Shown: one piece after another, positions 34,537 through 42,977 of the stretch
Layout of the letters: each line of letters begins with the position of its first letter
How positions within the stretch are numbered: the first letter of the stretch is position 1
Origin: an uncultured Halocynthiibacter sp.
GTDB lineage: Bacteria > Pseudomonadota > Alphaproteobacteria > Rhodobacterales > Rhodobacteraceae
DNA: 64,000 nucleotides
Assembly (NCBI GenBank): GCA_947503035.1
Contig: CANNCD010000002.1
Coordinates: 62,001 to 126,000, forward strand
Direction of reading: 5' to 3'
Translations under genes and position numbers: made by a program
Notes under the pieces: generated by a model
Database searches by the model: none
Seen by the model: the letters and a program-made list of their open reading frames with translations, nothing else
Told to the model about the DNA's origin: nothing

Positions 34537-35430
34537 TTATTGTGCAACTTTTTGGGCTGCGACAACTTCTGTTAGATATTCGGTAAGCTCGTCGCGGAAT
34601 TCGTCACGTGCCAAGCCAAAGGACACGGTCGCCTGCAAGAAGCCCGCTTTGGTCCCGCAATCAAAACGCTGACCTTTAAAGCGAAGACCGTGCACATCGC
34701 GACCCTCGGTGATTTCATTCGCGATCGCGTCGGTCAGCTGAACTTCGCCGCCCGCGCCCTGCTTAAGCTTGTTCAATGTTCTAAGAACATCTGGCGTCAC
34801 AATATAGCGACCAATAACCGCAAGGTTAGATGGTGCTTCGTCCGCTGGTGGCTTCTCAACCATGCCCTTAACAGATACAAGCGAACCCATGTCTTCTTTT
34901 GGATCAAGAACACCATAGGAAGATACACGATCTTTGGGCACTTCCATGGCGGCAACCATACAGCCACCAGTGTTTTCATAGGCTTCGACCATCTGAGACA
35001 GACAAGATTTTTCCGCCGCGATCACATCGTCCGGCAACATAACCGCAAATGGTTCATTACCGATAAGGCGACGTGCACACCATACAGCGTGACCCAGACC
35101 CATCGCACGGTGCTGACGCACATATGCGATTGCACCGGACTCCATGTTGGTCGCTTTTAGTGTCTCAAGAAGGTCGGTCTTGCCGCTTTTGCGAAGGGAC
35201 GCCTCAAGCGTTGGGGAGTGATCGAAGTAATCTTCGAGCGCACCTTTACCGCGAGATGTCACAAAAATGAATTCTTTGATGCCGGCTTCGCGGGCCTCGT
35301 CGATGGCGTACTGCACCAAAGGGCGATCAACCAGTGTCATGATTTCTTTGGGAACCGACTTCGTCGCCGGAAGGAAACGCGTCCCCATGCCAGCAACTGG
35401 AAAAACCGCTTTGGTAACTTTACGTTTCAT
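34537..35430 (-). CDS. galU: UTP-glucose-1-phosphate uridylyltransferase GalU
   Basis: A 297-residue nucleotidyltransferase. The N-terminus KAVFPVAGMGTRFLPATKSV contains the nucleotide-binding G-x-G-T-R-x-L-P-x-T-K motif, then PKEIMTLVDRPLVQYAIDEA, and a later VKGMVEKPPADEAPSNL block. GalU makes UDP-glucose from UTP and glucose-1-phosphate. It is the first gene of the glycan operon. The ATG lies 177 bases from the next upstream gene, a gap that should contain the promoter; there is a small AGTGTT/AACACT hairpin in it and nothing else recognised. Confidence 0.97.
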   Translation of the reverse strand: MKRKVTKAVFPVAGMGTRFLPATKSVPKEIMTLVDRPLVQYAIDEAREAGIKEFIFVTSRGKGALEDYFDHSPTLEASLRKSGKTDLLETLKATNMESGAIAYVRQHRAMGLGHAVWCARRLIGNEPFAVMLPDDVIAAEKSCLSQMVEAYENTGGCMVAAMEVPKDRVSSYGVLDPKEDMGSLVSVKGMVEKPPADEAPSNLAVIGRYIVTPDVLRTLNKLKQGAGGEVQLTDAIANEITEGRDVHGLRFKGQRFDCGTKAGFLQATVSFGLARDEFRDELTEYLTEVVAAQKVAQ

Positions 35431-35608
35431 AACCTCTATATTCCTTCAAATAATGCAGTAATTGCACAGTAGTTCGACAGTGTTTTTACAACACTTGCGC
35501 CGGATGATGCGAGTGCTAACAGAAGAATAAGATCAATTTATGAAAAAAATTAATCATTCGAGGATTTTCTATACAATTAAGGCAGCGATTGAACGCTTTG
35601 ACGCAACT

Positions 35609-36880
35609 TTACCGCGACAACCCACGAACCGCGGCGCATCGCGCAACCTCGCGACGCACGCGTGACGCAAAGCCGAAAAAGGACACTAGGGGGCCTGAAC
35701 GATCGGAACGCCCCCAAATCCCGCCACGCTGCACCCAATACCCATCGGGATGGAACATAACATGATGGAAAAGAGCGGTCGGGCTCAGGATGAACAGGCT
35801 GGTGATGTGTCCCGCTGCAACCTGTGACCGCGCACCAGAATGAGCAGTCTTGGCGCCCCAAGCACGTGCACTGATATGCCCCGCACCACCACAGGACACC
35901 TGTGGCACAAACGCCATAAAAGGTACTTCAGAAGGCGTGATCGTCCGAGGGGTTGATAACTGTTTTTGCGCACCCGCACTGTAGCCCCGCGAAAACCCAG
36001 ACAGCAGCTTAGGAATATCAGTGGGAAGAAGCGCCCCGTCGACCATAAAGCGCAACAACCGCTGACGCTGCTCGGTCTTTGCCCGACGTTTCGCGGCCTC
36101 GATCTCTGAAGCAGGCAGGTATTTCCGATGATACACCGCGAGGCTCTCGCCGATCAAAGTCAGGTCACGGGGCGCACGATCTCTGCGGCGGCGCGCACTG
36201 GCGGCATAACCATGATGGACCTGCGCCAAAGGCACGATAACGGTATCGCCGCCGGCCTTGGCGATACGCATATTCAGATCGCTTTCGTCCAAATAGAACC
36301 GGTAGGCCTCATCGAAACCACCGAGTAACTCAAAGACTTCGCGCCGAAACGCGCAATTTGTGCCTTGGGTTTTGATCGCCCGTTCAGAGGTGGGATGAAA
36401 CAACATCGCCTCATCTCCCTTCATCCGAAGGCGACGTGATACCCCTGCACCATCGATGCTGTCTGCCTTCCACTGAAAAGAAATGCCATTGCGCCCACGC
36501 ACATATCCACCCGTGGCGGCGACGGTGTCGTGCACAAAGGGCGCGACAAGATAGGCAAGCCATGTGGGTTCCGGCACGGCGTCATCGTCGATAAAGGCAA
36601 CGACTTCTCCAGCGGCCTGATCAAGCCCCAGATTACGCGCGACGGAAATGTTCTCGATTTCGCAGGAGACGGTCTTGATGCGATCCTCGAGCCCCTCGGC
36701 GTGAACAGCATCAAGCCCAGCGCGATCGGCAACAACGATGATCTCAAAGCCGTCATACTGTACCTGCGCAAGGGCGCGCAGACACAGTGAAAGTTCAATA
36801 GGGCGCCCGCGGCTGACCACGATAACGCTTACCCATGGGGAAAACGTCCCGCGTGATCGGGTTTGGGGCGCCCCAGTCAT
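35609..36880 (-). CDS. GT2-family glycosyltransferase
   Basis: A 423-residue enzyme. VSVIVVSRGRPIELSLCLRA opens the GT-A domain at residues 17-36, with FEIIVVADRAG and the metal-binding VAFIDDDAVPEPTWLAYLVA near 93-112, and CAFRREVFELLGGFDEAYRF later. The last ~120 residues are a less conserved tail with no membrane segment. It overlaps the cysQ stop by one base (TAATG), so it is co-expressed with cysQ rather than with galU. Substrate unknown. Confidence 0.85.
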   Translation of the reverse strand: MTGAPQTRSRGTFSPWVSVIVVSRGRPIELSLCLRALAQVQYDGFEIIVVADRAGLDAVHAEGLEDRIKTVSCEIENISVARNLGLDQAAGEVVAFIDDDAVPEPTWLAYLVAPFVHDTVAATGGYVRGRNGISFQWKADSIDGAGVSRRLRMKGDEAMLFHPTSERAIKTQGTNCAFRREVFELLGGFDEAYRFYLDESDLNMRIAKAGGDTVIVPLAQVHHGYAASARRRRDRAPRDLTLIGESLAVYHRKYLPASEIEAAKRRAKTEQRQRLLRFMVDGALLPTDIPKLLSGFSRGYSAGAQKQLSTPRTITPSEVPFMAFVPQVSCGGAGHISARAWGAKTAHSGARSQVAAGHITSLFILSPTALFHHVMFHPDGYWVQRGGIWGRSDRSGPLVSFFGFASRVRREVARCAAVRGLSR

Positions 36881-37677
36881 TAGGCAGACTGAAGCTTAAC
36901 GCCAGGTGCGTATGCAATGAAGAACGGGTTCGCGTAATCTTCTTTACCGTAGGTCAACGGTGAGTGATCGTCGAAACGAACAACATCACCACCAGCACCG
37001 TTTAGAACGGCGTGACCAGCGGCAGTGTCCCATTCCATGGTGCGACCAACGCGCGGATAGATGTCCGCCTCGCCTGTCGCAACAAGACAGAACTTAAGCG
37101 AAGAACCCGCGCTCTTGCTGTCTTTTACGCTGTATTTATTGATATAGTCTTCAGTCGCTTGGTCGCGGTGAGACGCGGACGCAACAATCATAAGGGCGTC
37201 GTTATCTGGCGTGGACACGGACAAGGGCTTAACTTCGCCAATCACATCTTTGTCGAACGCGCCGGTTTCTTCGAAGGTTTTACCAGACGCGTCGGTATAG
37301 AACAGACGTTCGCGGTATGGCGCATAGACAACACCGCGGATCGGCACACCATCCACAACAAGCGCGATGTTCACAGTGAAATCGCCGCGACGTTTGACGA
37401 ATTCTTTGGTTCCATCAAGCGGATCAACAATGATAAAGGTCGACGCTTTTTCGGTGTGGGAGGCGGACTGTTCCTCGGTGATCAAAGTGATCTCAGGAAA
37501 GGCTTCGCGGATACCGGCCGAGATGATCGCATCCGCGGCTTCGTCGGCCTCGGTAACGGGACTTTCATCAGACTTGAGTTTCACCTCAAACGTATCTGAG
37601 TTATAGATCTCCATGATCTTCTCGCCACCCTCAATTGCAAGGCGACGGAATACTGTTGTAATGCGTTCAAAGTCCAC
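36880..37677 (-). CDS. cysQ: 3'(2'),5'-bisphosphate nucleotidase CysQ
   Basis: A 265-residue inositol-monophosphatase-fold enzyme. The metal site motif DPLDGTKEFVKRRGDFTVNI is at about 84-103, with a second aspartate region in EWDTAAGHAVLNGAGG near 217-232. CysQ hydrolyses PAP (3'-phosphoadenosine-5'-phosphate), the by-product of PAPS-dependent sulfotransfer. It is divergent from the polysaccharide-export permease gene and is followed by a glycosyltransferase. The sulfotransferase-like gene ends the adjacent operon, which fits local PAP recycling. Confidence 0.93.
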   Translation of the reverse strand: MDFERITTVFRRLAIEGGEKIMEIYNSDTFEVKLKSDESPVTEADEAADAIISAGIREAFPEITLITEEQSASHTEKASTFIIVDPLDGTKEFVKRRGDFTVNIALVVDGVPIRGVVYAPYRERLFYTDASGKTFEETGAFDKDVIGEVKPLSVSTPDNDALMIVASASHRDQATEDYINKYSVKDSKSAGSSLKFCLVATGEADIYPRVGRTMEWDTAAGHAVLNGAGGDVVRFDDHSPLTYGKEDYANPFFIAYAPGVKLQSA

Positions 37678-37800
37678 GGAAACTCTCCTAGGTGGTAATA
37701 ATTGATAAGCCAGTCATTAACTCTTATGGTGATATAGTAAAGGGCCATCAAGAATTCCTTGCAGTACTGATGCAATATCACAAGTTCAGGGCAGAACCAG

Positions 37801-38622
37801 ATGTTTGAAATCCGAAAAAGACGCAGTAATATCGTCGTTGCATTCGAAATGTGCGAATTGATATTTCACGCAACTGCGCGCGATGTGCAAAAGGCGCACA
37901 CCAATGCGTTCTTGGCGGTGCTGAAAAACCTGCTTCAGGTTTTGACCATGCTCTTTGCCTTTTACATCATGATCAACGTGCTTGCGCGTGGTGCGGGTAA
38001 AATTCGCGGCGACTTTCTGCTTTATCTGCTGTCGGGCATCTTCCTGTATATGACCCACATCAAAAGCATCGGCGCGGTTGCTGGGTCCGAGGGGGCGTCG
38101 TCCCCGATGATGCAACACGCCCCGATGAACACAGTGATCGCGATTTCCGCCTCGGCGTTGAGCACGCTTTATGTGCAAACTCTGTCCGGTTTTTTGATCC
38201 TGTTTGTGTACCACGTTGGCGTGAACCACGTGACGTTTTACGACGCCAAAGGTGCGTTCGGAATGTTCCTTATGGCGTGGTTCACGGGCTGTTCGATAGG
38301 TATGGTTTTCCTTGCGGCGAAACCCTGGGCACCCAACTTGGTCAGCGTTATTTCAACGGTCTATCAACGGGCGAATATGCTTGCCTCGGGCAAGATGTTC
38401 TTGGCCAATACCCTGCCGAGCTTCATGCTCGCTATGTTTGACTGGAACCCCTTGTTTCACTCAATCGATCAGGCGCGCGGCTTTACGTTTATCAACTATA
38501 ACCCGCATTATAGCTCGGTGATTTACCCTCTTTCCTTTGGTATTATTTGCCTCATGATCGGCATGATGGGCGAATTCTTTACCCGACAACGCATTTCTCA
38601 AAGCTGGACAGCCGGCAAATAG
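37801..38622 (+). CDS. ABC-2 type polysaccharide export permease (KpsM-like)
   Basis: A 273-residue inner-membrane protein with about six hydrophobic segments (around 40-65, 68-95, 115-140, 150-170, 180-200 and 238-260). The arrangement and the start, FEIRKRRSNIVVAFEMCELI, resemble permeases of capsule or O-antigen export (KpsM/Wzm). No ATPase (KpsT/Wzt) or outer-membrane export gene is adjacent. It is divergent from cysQ. A well-formed hairpin after the stop may end its transcript. Confidence 0.75.
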   Translation: MFEIRKRRSNIVVAFEMCELIFHATARDVQKAHTNAFLAVLKNLLQVLTMLFAFYIMINVLARGAGKIRGDFLLYLLSGIFLYMTHIKSIGAVAGSEGASSPMMQHAPMNTVIAISASALSTLYVQTLSGFLILFVYHVGVNHVTFYDAKGAFGMFLMAWFTGCSIGMVFLAAKPWAPNLVSVISTVYQRANMLASGKMFLANTLPSFMLAMFDWNPLFHSIDQARGFTFINYNPHYSSVIYPLSFGIICLMIGMMGEFFTRQRISQSWTAGK

Positions 38623-38626
38623 CCCC

Positions 38627-38654
38627 GTCCTGCGCGACCCAGATCGCGCGGGAC
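38627..38654 (+). terminator. Hairpin after the export permease gene
   Basis: GTCCTGCGCGA (38627-38637) pairs with TCGCGCGGGAC (38644-38654) over 11 bp with one G-U wobble and a 6-base loop. No T-run follows. The 335-base gap to dnaK also holds the heat-shock promoter at 38819-38850; I see no other gene or RNA in it. Confidence 0.5.
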
Positions 38655-38818
38655 CGCGCCTATTTCGAACTATTCAGTCTCTCGCCTAGCGTTAACAGAA
38701 TCTTCGGAAAACCTACTGTTTTGCAAAGACGGCGCCAGTAAATCGAACGTTTCAGACCTTTTCTTTGCAATGACTCGCATAATTACGCCAAATTAACGAA
38801 AAACCACGTACCCAGCCG

Positions 38819-38850
38819 CTTGCAGGGGCGATTTTCCGTCCTTATATACG
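38819..38850 (+). promoter_or_regulatory. Sigma-32 type heat-shock promoter of dnaK
   Basis: CTTG (38819-38822), 18-base spacer, then CTTATATACG (38841-38850). This fits the alphaproteobacterial RpoH consensus CTTG-N17/18-CYTATNTNNG exactly. It would start transcription near 38857, giving a leader of about 100 bases. No CIRCE-type inverted repeat was seen, so HrcA control here is not indicated. Confidence 0.75.
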
Positions 38851-38957
38851 GCTCGAAGCATGACGGGCAGATGCCCTGACGTTGTTAATTTGGGATCAGA
38901 GGCGAACGCCGAAACGGGTTCTGTCTTTGTAATATCGCCTAGAAGAGGAAATTGAGT

Positions 38958-40871
38958 ATGGCTAAAGTCATTGGTATCGACCTTGGGACCACAAACTCTT
39001 GTGTTGCCATTATGGATGGTTCGCAACCACGTGTTGTTGAAAACGCAGAAGGCGCGCGTACAACGCCGTCTATCGTTGCCCTTACTGACGATGAACGTCT
39101 GGTTGGTCAGGCCGCGAAACGTCAAGCGGTGACAAACCCTGACAACACAATCTTTGCTGTAAAACGCTTGATCGGCCGTCGTTTTGACGACGCGGATATC
39201 GCGAAAGACCTTAAGAACCTGCCATACGATGTTGTCGATGGCGGCAACGGTGACGCATGGGTTGCTGCGAACGATGAGAAATACTCTCCTTCGCAAATCT
39301 CTGCCTTCATCCTTGGCAAAATGAAAGAAACCGCTGAATCTTACCTCGGCGAAGACGTAACTCAGGCGGTTATCACCGTTCCTGCGTACTTTAACGATGC
39401 ACAGCGTCAGGCGACAAAAGACGCCGGTAAAATCGCTGGCCTCGAAGTTCTACGCATCATCAACGAGCCAACAGCAGCCGCGCTTGCCTATGGTCTTGAT
39501 AAAGAAGAAACACAAACCATCGCTGTATACGACCTTGGTGGCGGTACATTCGATGTGACCATCCTTGAAATCGACGACGGTCTGTTCGAAGTGAAATCTA
39601 CCAACGGTGACACATTCCTTGGTGGTGAAGACTTTGACATGCGCATCGTGACTTACCTCGCGAACGAGTTCAAAAAAGAGAACGGCGTTGACCTAACCAA
39701 AGACAAGATGGCGCTTCAGCGTTTGAAAGAAGCTGCTGAGAAGGCGAAGATTGAACTTTCTTCTGCACAGCAGACTGAAATCAACCAGCCGTTCATCTCT
39801 ATGGACCCTAAGGGCGGCCAGCCGCTCCACATGGTTGTGAAGCTTACACGTTCCAAATTGGAAAGCCTCGTTGCTGACCTGATCAAGAACTCTATCAAGC
39901 CATGTAAAGAAGCATTGAAAGACGCAGGTCTTTCCGCTGGCGACATCGACGAGATCGTTCTGGTTGGTGGCATGACACGTATGCCAAAGGTGATCGAAGA
40001 AGTTTCCAAATTCTTCGGTAAAGAGCCAAACAAAGGTGTGAACCCAGACGAAGTTGTTGCGCTTGGCGCGGCGATCCAGGCCGGTGTTCTTCAGGGCGAC
40101 GTAAAAGACGTTGTTCTTCTTGACGTGACGCCTCTGTCTCTTGGTATTGAAACGCTTGGTGGTGTGTTCACGCGTCTTATCGACCGCAACACGACAATCC
40201 CAACGAAGAAATCCCAGATTTTCTCGACTGCGGAAGACAACCAAAACGCCGTGACACTTCGCGTGTTCCAAGGTGAGCGTGAGATGGCTGCGGACAACAA
40301 AATCCTTGGTCAGTTCAACCTTGAAGAGATCCCACCAGCGCCACGTGGCCTGCCACAGATCGAAGTGACCTTTGACATCGACGCCAACGGCATCGTTGAA
40401 GTAGGCGCCAAGGACAAAGGCACCGGCAAAGAGCAGCGGATCACAATCCAAGCCTCTGGTGGTCTGTCCGACGACGACATCGAAGCAATGGTAAAAGACG
40501 CCGAAGAGAACGCTGACGCCGATAAAGAGCGTAAAGAGTTGATCGAAGCGAAAAACCAAGGTGAGAGCCTCATTCACTCCACCGAAAAGGCGCTTGAAGA
40601 GCACAAAGACAAGGTTGATCCAACCACTGTCGAAGCGATCGAACTTGCGATCTCTGCGCTTCAGGAAAACCTTGAATCCGAAGACGCTGGCAAGATCAAA
40701 GCGGGCATCCAGAACGTGACCGAAGCTTCTATGAAGCTTGGTGAAGCGATCTACAAAGCGTCCCAAGAAGACGGTGAAGCCGAGCCAGCAGCGGCAGACG
40801 AAGCGCAAGCGGATGACGATGACATCCTCGACGCCGATTTCGAAGATCTCGACGACGACAAACGCTCGTAA
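38958..40871 (+). CDS. dnaK: Chaperone DnaK (Hsp70)
   Basis: A 637-residue Hsp70. The ATPase domain starts with [18 protein letters not shown] and includes [15 protein letters not shown] and [12 protein letters not shown]. The substrate-binding domain and acidic C-terminal lid follow, with the tail rich in Asp/Glu and Ala. The ATG at 38958 is preceded by AGAGGAAA; a TTG two codons upstream is less likely. It is the first of dnaK-dnaJ. DnaK refolds proteins and controls RpoH stability in heat shock. Confidence 0.98.
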   Translation: MAKVIGIDLGTTNSCVAIMDGSQPRVVENAEGARTTPSIVALTDDERLVGQAAKRQAVTNPDNTIFAVKRLIGRRFDDADIAKDLKNLPYDVVDGGNGDAWVAANDEKYSPSQISAFILGKMKETAESYLGEDVTQAVITVPAYFNDAQRQATKDAGKIAGLEVLRIINEPTAAALAYGLDKEETQTIAVYDLGGGTFDVTILEIDDGLFEVKSTNGDTFLGGEDFDMRIVTYLANEFKKENGVDLTKDKMALQRLKEAAEKAKIELSSAQQTEINQPFISMDPKGGQPLHMVVKLTRSKLESLVADLIKNSIKPCKEALKDAGLSAGDIDEIVLVGGMTRMPKVIEEVSKFFGKEPNKGVNPDEVVALGAAIQAGVLQGDVKDVVLLDVTPLSLGIETLGGVFTRLIDRNTTIPTKKSQIFSTAEDNQNAVTLRVFQGEREMAADNKILGQFNLEEIPPAPRGLPQIEVTFDIDANGIVEVGAKDKGTGKEQRITIQASGGLSDDDIEAMVKDAEENADADKERKELIEAKNQGESLIHSTEKALEEHKDKVDPTTVEAIELAISALQENLESEDAGKIKAGIQNVTEASMKLGEAIYKASQEDGEAEPAAADEAQADDDDILDADFEDLDDDKRS

Positions 40872-40892
40872 ACCGCAACCAAACGATGTGAT

Positions 40893-40911
40893 CGGCCCCC
40901 GCGCGGGGCCG
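40893..40911 (+). promoter_or_regulatory. Stem-loop between dnaK and dnaJ
   Basis: CGGCCCC (40893-40899) pairs with GGGGCCG (40905-40911), a 7-bp GC stem with a 5-base loop and no T-run. It may reduce dnaJ transcript relative to dnaK or act in mRNA processing. Confidence 0.5.
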
Positions 40912-40939
40912 GTCCGCGTTTAAGGCAAGGAATAATACC

Positions 40940-42100
40940 ATGGCAAAACGCGACTATTACGACGTTCTTGGTGTGTCCAAAGGCGCGTCCGCGGATGAGA
41001 TCAAAAAGGGCTTTCGCACAAAGGCGAAAGAACATCACCCAGATCGCAACACAGACAACCCAAACGCCGAAGCAATGTTCAAAGAGGCCAACGAGGCCTA
41101 TGACATTCTAAAAGACCCCGAAAAGAAGGCCGCCTATGACCGCTATGGTCATGCTGCGTTCGAAGGCGGAACAGGCGCAAGCGCTGGACGCGGTGGCGGC
41201 GGCTTTGGTGGCGGTCAGGGCGATTTCTCCTCCGCGTTCTCTGACGTCTTTGATGATCTATTCGGCGACTTTATGGGTGGCCAACGTGGTGGCGGACAAC
41301 AACGGTCTCGCGCGACTCGCGGCTCTGATCTTCGGTATAACCTTTCGATTTCCCTCGAAGAGGCGTTCTCGGGCGAACAGAAAACCATCAACGTTCCGAC
41401 CTCAGTTGGCTGCGATGGCTGTAACGGCACCGGTGCCGACGGCGGCGCAGAACCCGTGATTTGTCCGACCTGTTCCGGTATGGGCAAGGTCCGCGCGCAG
41501 CAAGGTTTCTTTACCGTTGAACGCACCTGTCCGACCTGTAACGGCGCCGGCCAAACCATCAAGAACCCATGCGGTTCGTGTGGCGGCCAGGGTCGTATCG
41601 AGAAAGAACGCTCCCTATCGGTGAACATCCCTGCGGGTGTCGAAACCGGTACGCGCATCCGTCTTGCTGGCGAAGGCGAAGCCGGCCTTCGTGGTGGTCC
41701 AAGCGGCGATCTCTATATCTTTATCGAAGTTGCAGAACACGATCTGTTCCAACGTGACGGCAACCACCTGTTCTGTCGCGTCCCCGTAAGCCTAGCGAGC
41801 GCGGCTCTTGGTGGCGACATCGAGGTGCCGACGATTGATGGTGGCCGGTCACGGGTCAAGGTACCAGCCGGTTCCCAATCTGGTCGTCAGATGCGCTTGC
41901 GCGGCAAAGGTATGCCTGCGCTTCGTGGTGGTGCCAGCGGCGACATGTTCATCGAGATGGCCGTTGAAACGCCGGTCAATTTGACCACGCGCCAAAAGGA
42001 ACTGCTCCGCGAATTTGATGAGATCAGCGCCGATAACAACCCCGAGGGAAACACCTTCTTTAAGAATGTGAAATCCTTCTGGGACGGTATGAAGAACTAG
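40940..42100 (+). CDS. dnaJ: Co-chaperone DnaJ (Hsp40)
   Basis: A 386-residue type I J-protein. J domain with HPD at residues 33-35, Gly/Phe-rich linker about 75-125, four zinc-binding CxxCxGxG repeats ([32 protein letters not shown]) about 146-205, then the substrate-binding C-terminal domains. DnaJ delivers clients to DnaK and stimulates its ATPase. It is followed by a strong intrinsic terminator. Confidence 0.98.
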   Translation: MAKRDYYDVLGVSKGASADEIKKGFRTKAKEHHPDRNTDNPNAEAMFKEANEAYDILKDPEKKAAYDRYGHAAFEGGTGASAGRGGGGFGGGQGDFSSAFSDVFDDLFGDFMGGQRGGGQQRSRATRGSDLRYNLSISLEEAFSGEQKTINVPTSVGCDGCNGTGADGGAEPVICPTCSGMGKVRAQQGFFTVERTCPTCNGAGQTIKNPCGSCGGQGRIEKERSLSVNIPAGVETGTRIRLAGEGEAGLRGGPSGDLYIFIEVAEHDLFQRDGNHLFCRVPVSLASAALGGDIEVPTIDGGRSRVKVPAGSQSGRQMRLRGKGMPALRGGASGDMFIEMAVETPVNLTTRQKELLREFDEISADNNPEGNTFFKNVKSFWDGMKN

Positions 42101-42105
42101 AAATT

Positions 42106-42126
42106 GGGGGCCTTGGCCCCCTTTTT
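42106..42126 (+). terminator. Intrinsic terminator after dnaJ
   Basis: GGGGGCC (42106-42112) and GGCCCCC (42115-42121) pair, likely as a 6-bp GC stem with a CTTG loop, followed by TTTTT (42122-42126). It starts 5 bases after the dnaJ stop and would end the dnaK-dnaJ mRNA. Confidence 0.85.
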
Positions 42127-42178
42127 CGTTTCTGGCGGCGTTAACTATATCTTTAGCAAGTTTCGACAGGCTCAAGGT

Positions 42179-42946
42179 ATGAGCCATCCGAACCACTTTG
42201 CCGAAGGACCCGTTCTGCCCCTCTGGGGGAACGACGAGGCACAGATTACGGACGCGGTCCCCACTGGCAAACAACCCTCCTATATCAAGGACCATCGGAA
42301 ACGTCTGCGGGATCGCTTTATGACGGGGGGTGCCGATGCAGTGCCAGATTATGAGATGCTTGAACTTATCTTGTTCCGTGCCATTCCGCGGCGTGATGTC
42401 AAACCGCTCGCTCATAAACTGATCGAAACCTTTGGCGATTTTAACCGCGTTCTTTCGGCCCCCATCGAACGGCTTGCGGAGATCTCGGGAGTCGGCGACG
42501 CTGTGATCACCGAACTGAAGATCGTCGAGGCCGCCGCGCATCGCCTTGCGCGCTCCAAGGTTATGGAGCGGCATGTGATTTCAAGCTGGGACGCGATTTT
42601 GGATTACTGTCACACCACAATGGCCCACCGAGAAACGGAACAATTTCGCGTCCTCTATCTTGATCGCAAAAACGTTCTGATCGCAGATGAGGAACAGGGA
42701 AAGGGCACCGTTGACCACGTCCCCGTTTACCCACGTGAGGTCGTGAAACGCGCACTCGAAATCAATGCGTCGGCGTTGATCCTTGTACACAACCACCCGT
42801 CGGGCGATCCAACACCATCGGAATCGGACATCATCGTGACCAACCAAATCCAAGACGCCGCCGAGGCGCTGGGACTTGTGCTTCATGATCACCTGATCAT
42901 CGGAAAATCATCCGAGCTCAGCTTTAAGGCGTCGGGCTACCTATAA
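42179..42946 (+). CDS. radC: RadC/JAMM-domain protein
   Basis: A 255-residue protein. The N-terminal helix-hairpin-helix part includes RLAEISGVGDAVITELKIVE. The C-terminal JAB/MPN-type domain has the metal motif HNHPSGDPTPSESD (about 207-220). The family was named for a proposed repair role that is not firmly established. The start is the ATG at 42179; an upstream in-frame start overlaps the dnaJ terminator. It is monocistronic and convergent with secA. Confidence 0.9.
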   Translation: MSHPNHFAEGPVLPLWGNDEAQITDAVPTGKQPSYIKDHRKRLRDRFMTGGADAVPDYEMLELILFRAIPRRDVKPLAHKLIETFGDFNRVLSAPIERLAEISGVGDAVITELKIVEAAAHRLARSKVMERHVISSWDAILDYCHTTMAHRETEQFRVLYLDRKNVLIADEEQGKGTVDHVPVYPREVVKRALEINASALILVHNHPSGDPTPSESDIIVTNQIQDAAEALGLVLHDHLIIGKSSELSFKASGYL

Positions 42947-42972
42947 AAAAGCAGCGCCGAAGCGCTGCCTTT
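42945..42972. terminator. Bidirectional terminator between radC and secA
   Basis: GCAGCGC-CGAA-GCGCTGC (42951-42968) is a 7-bp stem with a tetraloop, flanked by an A-run on the left and CTTTT on the right. It can serve the plus-strand radC mRNA and the minus-strand secA mRNA. Confidence 0.8.
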
Positions 42973-42977
42973 TGAAT

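Noticed and set aside
35431-35608. Riboswitch or attenuator before galU
   Set aside because: Only one short AGTGTT/AACACT hairpin was seen; no conserved core or terminator could be recognised.
39693-40808. 371-codon open frame on the minus strand opposite dnaK
   Set aside because: It is antisense to a conserved, codon-biased dnaK. It shows no family pattern and no ribosome-binding site was evident.
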